This document shows positions 1 through 5,850 of a stretch of DNA of 7,658 bases, one piece after another. The translations under genes and the position numbers were made by a program. Where the stretch lies: contig USGZ01000072.1 in assembly GCA_900554265.1 (NCBI GenBank), forward strand, positions 1 to 7,658, given 5' to 3'. The stretch comes from an uncultured Porphyromonadaceae bacterium. Lineage in GTDB: Bacteria; Bacteroidota; Bacteroidia; Bacteroidales; Muribaculaceae. The stretch's first letter is position 1; each line of letters opens with the position of its first letter. The notes under the pieces were generated by a model. It saw only the letters and a program-made list of their open reading frames with translations. It was not told the DNA's origin and did no database searches.

Positions 1-693
1 GCAGATAGTACCGGCGGTATCGACCATGTCGTCCACGAGAATCACGTTCTTGTCCTTGACGTCGCCGATTACGGTCATCTTGGCCACGACGTTTGCCTTT
101 GCGCGCTGCTTGTGGCAGAGAACCAGGGGCACGTCCAGGTACTTGGCGTAGCTGTTGGCACGCTTGGCGCCGCCTACGTCCGGCGTGGCGATCACCAGGT
201 CCTCGAGTTTGAGGCTCTGGATGTAGGGAATGAATACCGAGGAGGCGTAGAGATGGTCGACGGGTATGTTGAAGAATCCCTGGATCTGGTCGGCGTGGAG
301 GTCCATGGTGATGACGCGGTCGGCGCCGGCCGTAACGAGCATGTCCGATACGAGCTTGGCGGCGATGCTTACGCGCGGCTTGTCCTTGCGGTCCTGGCGG
401 GCCCAGCCGAAGTAGGGGATTACGGCGATTACGGAGCTTGCGGAGGCGCGCTTGGCGGCGTCGATCATCAGCAGCAGTTCCATCAGGTTGTCGCTGTTGG
501 GGAAGGTGCTCTGGACGAGGTAGACTTCGCAGCCGCGCACGGACTCATCGAAGCATACTTCGAATTCACCGTCGGCAAAATGCTCGATTTTCATCTTGCC
601 GGGTTCTACACCGAGTTCTTTGCAAATTTCCTCGGCCATGTACTGGGATGCGGAGCCGGAGAAGATTTTGAAAGGGGGAAGATTGGTATCCAT
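1..693 (-). CDS. prs: Ribose-phosphate pyrophosphokinase (PRPP synthase), C-terminus beyond window
   Basis: Makes 5-phosphoribosyl 1-diphosphate from ribose 5-phosphate and ATP (releasing AMP) in the cytoplasm, feeding purine, pyrimidine, NAD, histidine and tryptophan synthesis. Read from the ATG at 693, 231 codons run in frame to base 1; class I enzymes have about 310-320 residues, so roughly 80 C-terminal residues are missing. Visible motifs: DGEF at 41-44 and RQDRK at 99-103 (ATP site), the family signature DLHADQIQGFF at 131-141, TPDVGGAKRA at 170-179, the catalytic-loop Lys195 and Arg197, and the PRPP-binding loop DDMVDTAGT at 221-229. This start gives a normal N-terminus (KIFSGSAS). No clear Shine-Dalgarno sequence or TAnnTTTG promoter lies in the 47 bp separating it from the amylase stop, so it may be read through from that operon or from a promoter inside the amylase gene. 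The identification is secure. Confidence 0.97.
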   Translation of the reverse strand, partial: MDTNLPPFKIFSGSASQYMAEEICKELGVEPGKMKIEHFADGEFEVCFDESVRGCEVYLVQSTFPNSDNLMELLLMIDAAKRASASSVIAVIPYFGWARQDRKDKPRVSIAAKLVSDMLVTAGADRVITMDLHADQIQGFFNIPVDHLYASSVFIPYIQSLKLEDLVIATPDVGGAKRANSYAKYLDVPLVLCHKQRAKANVVAKMTVIGDVKDKNVILVDDMVDTAGTIC

Positions 694-740
694 TGGATAG
701 AGAAGTGTATGATGGGTATTCTTTTACTTTTGATGCGGGC

Positions 741-2519
741 TTATTTCCTGGTTGCGGGGGTCTTCGGAGCGGCGGCTTTTGCGGAGCGGCCGCGCTTTTT
801 CGGGGAGCCGGGGGCCTGCGGCTTCATGGCCTTGGCCGAGAGGCGCCAGATGGCCGCGCCGTGGGCCGGCACGATGAGTTCCGCAGGCTCCGAGGCGCTG
901 AGCGTCATCGGAGCGGTGGCGCCGGTGAGCAGTTCGCGCGCCTTCGGGTCGGTGCCCTGCGGGGTGTCGAGGGTATTGAAGGCGTGGGCCGGGATGTTGA
1001 CGGCGATGTCGGCCTGCTCGTCGCCGAAATTCACGGCTATCAGCAGAATGTCGTCATCCTTGTGGCGTAGGTAGACGTAGTGGCGGTGCGGATTCAGACG
1101 CGGGTTGGTGTAGTTCACGTACATCAGGTCGAAGAATCCGCCCTCGGCGATTGCCGGCTCCGTAGCCGCCAGGCGCAGAATTCGGCTGTAGAGGTCGCGC
1201 AGGGCTTTCTGGTCGGGACGCAGGCTGCCGCGGCAGTCGCCCCGGTTGAGCCAGCGGCGCACGGAAGCCACGCTCCAGTAGTCGAAGATGGTGGTGCGTC
1301 CGTCGAGGCCCGAGTAGCCTTCGGCGTCGGCGCCTGGCTCTCCGAGCTCCTGGCCGAAGTATATCATCATGGGTCCGGTGCCCATTGTCGCGGCTACCAC
1401 CAGCGAGGGTACGACGCGGGCGGCGTCGCCGGCATAGAAGGGGCTGGCGAAGCGCTGTTCGTCGTGGTTCTCCAGGAAGTTGAGCATATGGGCGCCGATG
1501 CCTTCTACGGTCTGCCAGCAGTTGGTCAGCGTGGCGGCGGAGTGGTTCTGCGTCTCGATGGCGCGCAGGGTGTCGTAGAGGTTCACCTTATCATAGAGGT
1601 AGTCGAATCCGCCCTGCTCGATGAAGGGGCGGTAGAGGGCCACATCGTAGATTTCGGCGATGAAAATCACCTCGGGCCAGCGCTCCTTGACCTGGGGAAT
1701 GGCCCAGGCCCAGAATTCGAGGGGCACCATGTGGACCATGTCGCAGCGGAAGCCGTCGATGCCCTTGGCGGCCCAGTAGCGCAGGATGTGGAGCATCTTG
1801 AGCCATGTGTCCGGAACGGGGTCGAAGTGGCGGCTGCGGTCGCCGGGGTCGTAGCCGTAGTTGAGCTTCACGGTGTCGTACCAGTCGTTGACGCCGGGGA
1901 AGGCCGTGAAGCAGTCGTTGCCGGAGGCCTTGGCGGGGAACTCGACGTAGGCGTCGGCGCCGCTGCCCATGTCGACGTGCGGGGCGAAGAGCTGGCGCGT
2001 GATATAGTAGAAGTTGTTGTCCGGGCTGAAGAACATCTCCCTGTTGTCGGCGGCGCCGAGGTCTTCGATTCCTGCTGGCTTGGCGTCGCTGCGGTATTCG
2101 CGGGCGACGTGGTTGGGCACGAAGTCGATTATCACCTTCATGCCGGCGCGGTGGGTGCGTCCTACCAGGGCCTCGAACTCGGCCATGCGCGCGGGCACGT
2201 CCTCGGCCAGGTCGGGGTCGATGTCGTAGTAGTCCGTGATGGCGTAGGGACTGCCGGCATGGCCCTTGACTACATGGGGATTGTCGCGGGGAATGCCGCA
2301 GGCGGTATAGTCGGCGTCGTGGCTGTGCTCGATTACGCCGGTGTACCATACGTGGGTGGCGCCGAGGGCGCGGATTTCGGAGAGTATGGTGTCGTTGATG
2401 GCGTTGAGTTTGCCGGAGCCGTTCTGTTCGAGGGTACCGTTCACCGCCGGGGTCTCGCAGTAGTTGGTGAACAGGCGCGGAAGAAGCTGATATATGATAG
2501 GTTTGGTACTTGTCATCAT
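741..2519 (-). CDS. Cytoplasmic GH13 alpha-amylase-family enzyme with basic C-terminal tail
   Basis: Glycoside hydrolase family 13 protein, 592 residues, acting on alpha-glucosidic bonds; the exact substrate cannot be read from sequence. The (beta/alpha)8 barrel spans about residues 5-455 and carries the four family regions: DFVPNH at 132-137, GFRCD with nucleophile Asp260, AEI with acid/base Glu289, and ENHDEQR with stabilising Asp353. A C-terminal beta-sandwich domain follows (about 475-560, ending in AAIWRL). There is no signal peptide, so it is cytoplasmic and probably works on stored glycogen or imported maltodextrins, not as a secreted amylase. Residues 563-592 are an extra Lys/Arg/Pro/Ala-rich tail. 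The ATG at 2519 shares ATGA with the patatin stop, implying translational coupling; a second ATG follows at 2516. The frame stays open upstream to 2810, but a start there would overlap the patatin gene by about 295 bp and encode an Arg/Pro-rich non-homologous leader, so I reject it. Confidence 0.93.
   Translation of the reverse strand: MMTSTKPIIYQLLPRLFTNYCETPAVNGTLEQNGSGKLNAINDTILSEIRALGATHVWYTGVIEHSHDADYTACGIPRDNPHVVKGHAGSPYAITDYYDIDPDLAEDVPARMAEFEALVGRTHRAGMKVIIDFVPNHVAREYRSDAKPAGIEDLGAADNREMFFSPDNNFYYITRQLFAPHVDMGSGADAYVEFPAKASGNDCFTAFPGVNDWYDTVKLNYGYDPGDRSRHFDPVPDTWLKMLHILRYWAAKGIDGFRCDMVHMVPLEFWAWAIPQVKERWPEVIFIAEIYDVALYRPFIEQGGFDYLYDKVNLYDTLRAIETQNHSAATLTNCWQTVEGIGAHMLNFLENHDEQRFASPFYAGDAARVVPSLVVAATMGTGPMMIYFGQELGEPGADAEGYSGLDGRTTIFDYWSVASVRRWLNRGDCRGSLRPDQKALRDLYSRILRLAATEPAIAEGGFFDLMYVNYTNPRLNPHRHYVYLRHKDDDILLIAVNFGDEQADIAVNIPAHAFNTLDTPQGTDPKARELLTGATAPMTLSASEPAELIVPAHGAAIWRLSAKAMKPQAPGSPKKRGRSAKAAAPKTPATRK
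744..833 (-). other. Lys/Pro/Ala-rich basic tail of the amylase
   Basis: The last 30 codons of the GH13 gene (residues 563-592) follow the natural end of the C-terminal beta domain. They contain ten Lys/Arg, five Pro, eight Ala and no acidic residue, with a KKRGR core. The composition resembles histone-H1-like or AlgP-type disordered tails. Its function is unknown; binding to nucleic acid or another polyanion is only a guess. Confidence 0.6.
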
Positions 2520-3331
2520 GCTTTCTTTACGGGGTTCCACATCCCGGCGTCGCGGAGGGCGCGGCGGGTATGTATGTAGCCGCTCATGAAGGAATTCTTG
2601 ATGCGCTTGAGGCTGAAGGCGGCGTAGTGGGTGATGTCCGGAGTGCTCACGGACACGTCGCACATGTCCATGTCGCGGCTCTGGTTGGCCTTGGCCATGA
2701 GGTTGTATGTCCGCAAGGCCACCTCGGTCACGCTCTTGCACTTGCGGTCCTCCAGCAGCGGACTGACGTTTACGCCTATAAGGGTCTGGCACTTGTCGCG
2801 GATAATCCATGCGGGATGGTTGCGCAGCACGCCGCCGTCGACGTAGTTTACGCCGTCGATGGTAACGGGCCGGAAGACTATGGGAATCGAGCAGGAGGCC
2901 ATCATGCGCGGGCCTATGGCGCCGGAGGAGAACACGGCGGAGCGGCCGTGGTCAAGGTCGGTCACTCCTATGAACGTAGGAATCCGGAGGTCTTCGAGCT
3001 TCCTGTAGCCCGGAATGGCCGAGAGAATGAATTTTGCGAAATTGTCCATGCGCAGGAACCCGCCGTGGCCCAGGCTGAGGTCCACGAAGTCCCGGACGCT
3101 CGCCTTGGCGAAGAGCTGGGCCATGTCCAGCGGCTTCATGCCCGCCGCGTAGAGCACGGCGATTACGGAGCCGGCGCTGACTCCGGCGATGACGTCGGGT
3201 TTCAGTCCGGCTTCCTCGATTGCCATCAGGGCGCCGGCATGGGCGAAACCGCGGGCACCGCCGCCGCTGAGGGCTACTCCCAGGCGGTAGGGGCGCCGGA
3301 TATCGCCCGTTGGTTCTTTGGATGTGTCCAT
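2516..3331 (-). CDS. Patatin-like phospholipase (RssA/NTE type)
   Basis: Predicted cytoplasmic or peripheral-membrane serine acyl hydrolase of the bacterial patatin family, probably a lysophospholipase or phospholipase A. Starting from the ATG at 3331 it has 271 residues: oxyanion loop SGGGARG (22-28), nucleophile elbow GVSAGS with Ser52, and the DGG motif with Asp165, giving a complete Ser-Asp dyad. There is no signal peptide or membrane segment. An in-frame ATG at 3364 would add MSTFAQDLHHS, but the DNA coding those residues is the -7 promoter element TACTTTTG (3352-3359), so the 3364 codon would lie upstream of the transcript; the 3331 start is preferred. It is the first gene of a minus-strand run and its stop overlaps the amylase start (ATGA). 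The family is clear; the lipid substrate and the reason for pairing with an amylase are not known. Confidence 0.92.
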   Translation of the reverse strand: MDTSKEPTGDIRRPYRLGVALSGGGARGFAHAGALMAIEEAGLKPDVIAGVSAGSVIAVLYAAGMKPLDMAQLFAKASVRDFVDLSLGHGGFLRMDNFAKFILSAIPGYRKLEDLRIPTFIGVTDLDHGRSAVFSSGAIGPRMMASCSIPIVFRPVTIDGVNYVDGGVLRNHPAWIIRDKCQTLIGVNVSPLLEDRKCKSVTEVALRTYNLMAKANQSRDMDMCDVSVSTPDITHYAAFSLKRIKNSFMSGYIHTRRALRDAGMWNPVKKA

Positions 3332-3337
3332 GGAGTG

Positions 3338-3355
3338 GTGCAAATCTTGTGCAAA
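3338..3355 (-). repeat. GTGCAAA direct repeat overlapping the patatin promoter
   Basis: The plus-strand heptamer GTGCAAA occurs at 3338-3344 and again at 3349-3355, 11 bp apart start to start, about one helical turn. One copy lies inside the -7 element and the other just before the start codon. On the minus strand the downstream copy also forms AAGATTTG, a near match to a second -7 element. This could be a repressor site, a tandem promoter, or chance. Confidence 0.35.
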
Positions 3356-3383
3356 AGTACTCATTTATTTCCGTTCGGTCAAC
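3352..3383 (-). promoter_or_regulatory. Bacteroidota-type promoter for the patatin-amylase operon
   Basis: On the minus strand GTTG (3380-3383; three of four match to the -33 TTTG) is followed after 20 bp by TACTTTTG (3352-3359), a full match to the -7 consensus TAnnTTTG used by the Bacteroidota primary sigma factor. An A-tract lies just upstream of the -33. Transcription would begin a few bases past the -7, leaving a leader of roughly 10-15 nt before the ATG at 3331. Confidence 0.72.
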
Positions 3384-3387
3384 TTTT

Positions 3388-3419
3388 TTTGTCGATTGTT
3401 TCAAAAATGGCTTTAATTG
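3388..3419 (+). promoter_or_regulatory. Weak candidate promoter for the small outer-membrane protein
   Basis: TTTG at 3388-3391 is followed after 20 bp by TTTAATTG at 3412-3419, which matches four of the six defined bases of TAnnTTTG. It lies back to back with the patatin promoter in the only divergent gap and would leave a leader of about 40 nt. The -7 is poor, so this is tentative. Confidence 0.3.
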
Positions 3420-3466
3420 CAGAACGTCCGGACCCTTCCGCGCGTTCTATTGGCAAGCACTACCTT

Positions 3467-3979
3467 ATGAATATGAAATCTGCAGTTCTCACATTATTCT
3501 TTGTCCTGTCCGCTCTCGCCGCCGCCGCGACGGACTGGTTTCCTTTCCGCGAGGTTAACGGGAAGCGTATAAACCTGAGCGTCAACGGCGGCTACCACTT
3601 CGAGAACCATGTCGCCGCCATGGGTTTCGGCGTGACCATCTACGGCTTCCACATGACCATAGGCGGCGTCGGCGACTGCCGTCTCAAAAACGGCGCGTCG
3701 CTCCCGGACAAGAACAACGCCTCGGCGATGGTGCAGGCAGGCTATCAGATTCCGGTAGTCCGCGCTTTCAGGTTCATCCCCGTGGTCGGCACGGCTGCGG
3801 CAGGGCGAACAGTCTACGACCGGGAGAAGAAATCCGAGGACGGACGCCCGGAGTCGCGCCTGAAGATGAACTATCGCTTCGACTACGGCGTGCATTTCGT
3901 CTATAACCACCGCAAGCTCATCGTCAACGCGGCCATTACCCGCTATACCGTTTTCGGCGGCGTAGGCATTGAATTTTGA
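3467..3979 (+). CDS. Small secreted protein, probable outer-membrane beta-barrel
   Basis: 170 residues; I recognise no named family. Residues 1-21 are a typical Sec signal peptide: MNMK, a hydrophobic core (AVLTLFFVLSALAAA), and an Ala-x-Ala site with likely cleavage near Ala21/Thr22. There is no lipobox cysteine, so it is not a lipoprotein. The mature part alternates polar and hydrophobic residues in glycine- and aromatic-rich stretches (GFGVTIYGFHMTIGG, DYGVHFVYN, ITRYTVFGGVGIEF) and ends in Phe, as transmembrane beta-barrel proteins usually do. Its size suggests six to eight strands. The frame is open well upstream, antisense to the patatin gene, and an in-frame ATG at 3407 exists; starting there would place 20 polar residues before the signal peptide, so 3467 is chosen. 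An antisense frame over the same bases (about 3494-4045) has no recognisable protein features. The localisation is inferred and the role unknown. Confidence 0.75.
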   Translation: MNMKSAVLTLFFVLSALAAAATDWFPFREVNGKRINLSVNGGYHFENHVAAMGFGVTIYGFHMTIGGVGDCRLKNGASLPDKNNASAMVQAGYQIPVVRAFRFIPVVGTAAAGRTVYDREKKSEDGRPESRLKMNYRFDYGVHFVYNHRKLIVNAAITRYTVFGGVGIEF

Positions 3980-4005
3980 TGTTATGAATTTTTGGCGTAA
4001 CTTTG
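3975..4005 (+). promoter_or_regulatory. Consensus Bacteroidota promoter for yihY-ridA
   Basis: TTTG at 3975-3978 is followed after exactly 19 bp by TAACTTTG at 3998-4005, matching the -33 TTTG and -7 TAnnTTTG elements completely. The -33 overlaps the TGA stop of the preceding small gene, so that gene's end and this promoter share bases. The start site should fall near 4010-4015, giving a very short leader before the ATG at 4022. It suggests yihY-ridA is transcribed separately from the upstream gene. Confidence 0.82.
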
Positions 4006-4012
4006 CGCAAAG
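4001..4012. promoter_or_regulatory. 12-bp perfect palindrome over the yihY -7 element
   Basis: CTTTGCGCAAAG is its own reverse complement. It covers the 3' half of the -7 box and the expected transcription start, the usual place for a repressor to bind. Half of it is imposed by the TTTG of the promoter itself, so chance is a real alternative. No regulator is identified. Confidence 0.35.
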
Positions 4013-4021
4013 CGCCGAGTC

Positions 4022-5404
4022 ATGAGCACACCGGAAGAAAAACAACCCTCGCGTATCCAGCGGCTGGCCGACAAGGCCATGCGGCTATGGACCTACGTCA
4101 GCTCCGGACTCTGGAGCGACCCGCGGCGCACATGGTGGCTCAAATTGCTGCGCACCGTCAATCTCTCCGTGCAGTCCTTCCTCAGCCGCGACGTTCAGAC
4201 GCAGGCCTGCGCGATGACCTACCGCACCATGCTCGCCGTGGTGCCGGCTCTGGCGCTGCTGCTGGCCATCGGCCGGGGTTTCGGATTCCAGGAAGTGCTG
4301 CAGGACGAGCTTTACGCGCTCTTCCCGGCTCAGCGCGTGGCAATCGGCTATAGCCTAAATTTCGTCGACAGCTATCTGAACCAGGCTTCCGAGGGCGTGT
4401 TCGTCGGGGTCGGCATCCTGTTTCTGCTCTATACCCTGATCAATCTGATTTCCAGCGTCGAGAATACCTTCAACAAGATATGGGGCCAGAGCCAGGGCCG
4501 CGGTATCTGGCGCAAGTTCAGCGACTATACCTCGATGCTGCTCATACTGCCGGTGCTGATGATATGCGCCGGCGGCCTGAATCTGCTGCTGAGCAAGACA
4601 CTCGACTCGATTTTCCACTTCAGCTTCATGACACCGGTCGTGACGGCGATACTTGAAGGTGCGTCGTGGCTGATGATATGGCTGTTCTTCACCGCAATCT
4701 ATGTGTTCATCCCCAACGCCAGGGTCCGCTTCGCAAACGCGTTTGTAAGCGGAGTGATAGCAGGCACCGGCTTCATGGTCTTGCAGTGGCTGTTCGTTAC
4801 GGGCACTCTCTATGTTACCAAGTACAACGCCATCTACGGCTCCTTCGCCTTCCTGCCTCTGCTGCTGCTGTGGCTCCAGCTGGTGTGGGTCATGATACTG
4901 GCGGGAGCCGTAATCTGCTATTCGTCGCAGAACGTCTTTGCCTTCAATCTCCAGAACGAGGTCGGCGCCATGTCGTCCAACTTCCGCAGCAAGGTGACCC
5001 TGGCAGTGGCGGCGCTGATGGTGCAGCGCTTCGAGCGCGACAATCCTCCCGCCACGGCCCGCTACCTCATGGAGGCCTACGACCTGCCCGCCCAGCTCGT
5101 CAACGACGTACTCGATAAGCTCGTGCGCGTAGGAGTGCTCAATATGGTGGTGATTCCGCCGCATAAGGACATGGTGGGCTATCAGCTTGCCTTAGACCCG
5201 GACAAGCTGACGGTAGGTTCGCTGTTCGCGCGGCTCTACGGACTCGGTGCCTCGGAATTCATCCCCAACTTCAGTGAAAATTTCCCCGGGCCCGAGGAGG
5301 AGTTCAACCGCCTGAACGCGCAGCTCTCCGAAGTCTCATCCGGCATGAAGCTCTCCGAAATGAAAGTCAATCTCGATAAACCAACCATAAATTCCGAAAA
5401 ATGA
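4022..5404 (+). CDS. yihY: YihY/BrkB-family inner-membrane protein with C-terminal winged helix
   Basis: 460-residue polytopic inner-membrane protein of the YihY/UPF0761 family. The family was once called ribonuclease BN, which was an error; its biochemical role is still unsettled. The conserved core covers about residues 45-300, with roughly six membrane segments near 66-88, 124-144, 169-190, 205-230, 238-260 and 276-300, and family motifs including [10 protein letters not shown] (61-70) and [21 protein letters not shown] (269-289). E. coli YihY has about 290 residues; the extra part here is a soluble C-terminal region. Residues about 320-407 resemble an Rrf2-type winged helix ([20 protein letters not shown], then [22 protein letters not shown]), followed by an acidic tail. 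Residues 320-460 contain no cysteine, so no iron-sulfur site of the IscR kind. The ATG at 4022 lies just after a consensus promoter. The stop overlaps the ridA start (ATGA, 5401-5404). Confidence 0.92.
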   Translation: MSTPEEKQPSRIQRLADKAMRLWTYVSSGLWSDPRRTWWLKLLRTVNLSVQSFLSRDVQTQACAMTYRTMLAVVPALALLLAIGRGFGFQEVLQDELYALFPAQRVAIGYSLNFVDSYLNQASEGVFVGVGILFLLYTLINLISSVENTFNKIWGQSQGRGIWRKFSDYTSMLLILPVLMICAGGLNLLLSKTLDSIFHFSFMTPVVTAILEGASWLMIWLFFTAIYVFIPNARVRFANAFVSGVIAGTGFMVLQWLFVTGTLYVTKYNAIYGSFAFLPLLLLWLQLVWVMILAGAVICYSSQNVFAFNLQNEVGAMSSNFRSKVTLAVAALMVQRFERDNPPATARYLMEAYDLPAQLVNDVLDKLVRVGVLNMVVIPPHKDMVGYQLALDPDKLTVGSLFARLYGLGASEFIPNFSENFPGPEEEFNRLNAQLSEVSSGMKLSEMKVNLDKPTINSEK

Positions 5405-5775
5405 AAAAAGTAATAGCTACCACCGCCGCTCCCGGCGCCATCGGTCCCTACAGCCAGGCCATCGACGCCGGCGCATTCGTGTTCGCATCCGGCCAGATTC
5501 CCATCAATCCCGCTACCGGTGAGATTCCCGAAGGCATCAAGGCACAGACCGCCCAGAGCCTCGCCAACGTAAAGGCCATCCTCGAAGCCGCAGGCTTGAC
5601 AATGGACAACGTTGTGAAAACCACCGTATTCCTCTCCGATATGGACAACTTCGCGCCCATGAACGAAGTCTACGCCGAAGCCTTCGCCGCTCCCTATCCG
5701 GCCCGTTCCGCCGTAGCCGTACGCACTCTTCCCAAGAACGTTCTGGTAGAAATCGAAGTCCTCGCCGCAAAATAA
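5401..5775 (+). CDS. ridA: 2-iminobutanoate/2-iminopropanoate deaminase RidA
   Basis: Hydrolyses reactive enamine/imine intermediates (such as 2-aminoacrylate and 2-iminobutanoate) released by PLP enzymes like threonine/serine dehydratase, protecting other PLP enzymes from damage. It is a cytoplasmic trimer of the YjgF/YER057c/UK114 family. The 124-residue length is typical and the protein is complete. Key residues: GPYSQA (15-20, with Tyr17), FASGQIP (28-34), PARS with the substrate-carboxylate Arg102 (E. coli Arg105), and Glu118 in VEIEV (E. coli Glu120). The position matching E. coli Cys107 is Ala104, a substitution found in many active homologues. Its ATG overlaps the yihY stop, so it is probably translated from the yihY transcript. 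A link between an imine deaminase and YihY is not established; the pairing may simply share a promoter. Confidence 0.96.
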   Translation: MKKVIATTAAPGAIGPYSQAIDAGAFVFASGQIPINPATGEIPEGIKAQTAQSLANVKAILEAAGLTMDNVVKTTVFLSDMDNFAPMNEVYAEAFAAPYPARSAVAVRTLPKNVLVEIEVLAAK

Positions 5776-5782
5776 CGGAATA

Positions 5783-5829
5783 CTACGCGTCCTTTGACCG
5801 CAGGCGTAGGGACGCGATGAATCGCGTCC
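5783..5829. repeat. Intergenic hairpin repeat between ridA and folC
   Basis: GGACGCGAT (5810-5818), the two-base spacer GA, and ATCGCGTCC (5821-5829) form a perfect 9-bp inverted repeat. An extra arm CGCGTCC at 5786-5792 can also pair with GGACGCG at 5810-5816, and CTACGC (5783-5788) is complementary to GCGTAG (5804-5809), so alternative folds compete. The hairpin sits midway between two convergent genes and may slow transcription from both sides, but neither side has a T-run, so it is not a classical intrinsic terminator. It may be a copy of a dispersed palindromic repeat. Confidence 0.55.
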
Positions 5830-5850
5830 GTGCCTTATTATGTCCTGGCT

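Noticed and set aside
112..1074. 320-residue open frame on the plus strand over prs and the amylase 3' end
   Set aside because: Spans two confidently identified minus-strand genes and has no recognisable domain.
1080..2579. 499-residue open frame on the plus strand, antisense to the amylase gene
   Set aside because: A shadow of GC-rich codon bias: Gly/Val/Ala/His-rich translation without motifs, lying over a clear GH13 gene.
2520..2810. Upstream extension of the amylase frame to an ATG at 2810
   Set aside because: Overlaps the patatin gene in another frame, is Arg/Pro/His-rich, and would precede the natural barrel start (KPIIYQLLPRLF).
3494..4045. 183-residue minus-strand frame opposite the small outer-membrane protein
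   Set aside because: The plus-strand frame has a signal peptide, terminal Phe and GC-ending codons; the antisense frame has none of these and its start lies inside yihY.
4355..5164. 269-residue open frame on the minus strand opposite yihY
   Set aside because: His/Gln/Glu-rich translation with no motif; yihY on the other strand has membrane segments, a promoter and family motifs.
4022..5404. Ribonuclease BN as the name of the yihY product
   Set aside because: That assignment for the family was a historical error; true RNase BN is the unrelated ElaC/RNase Z-type protein, and no nuclease motif is present here.
5810..5840. Classical intrinsic terminator for ridA or folC
   Set aside because: The stem is good but no T-run follows on either strand, so it is listed as a hairpin repeat.
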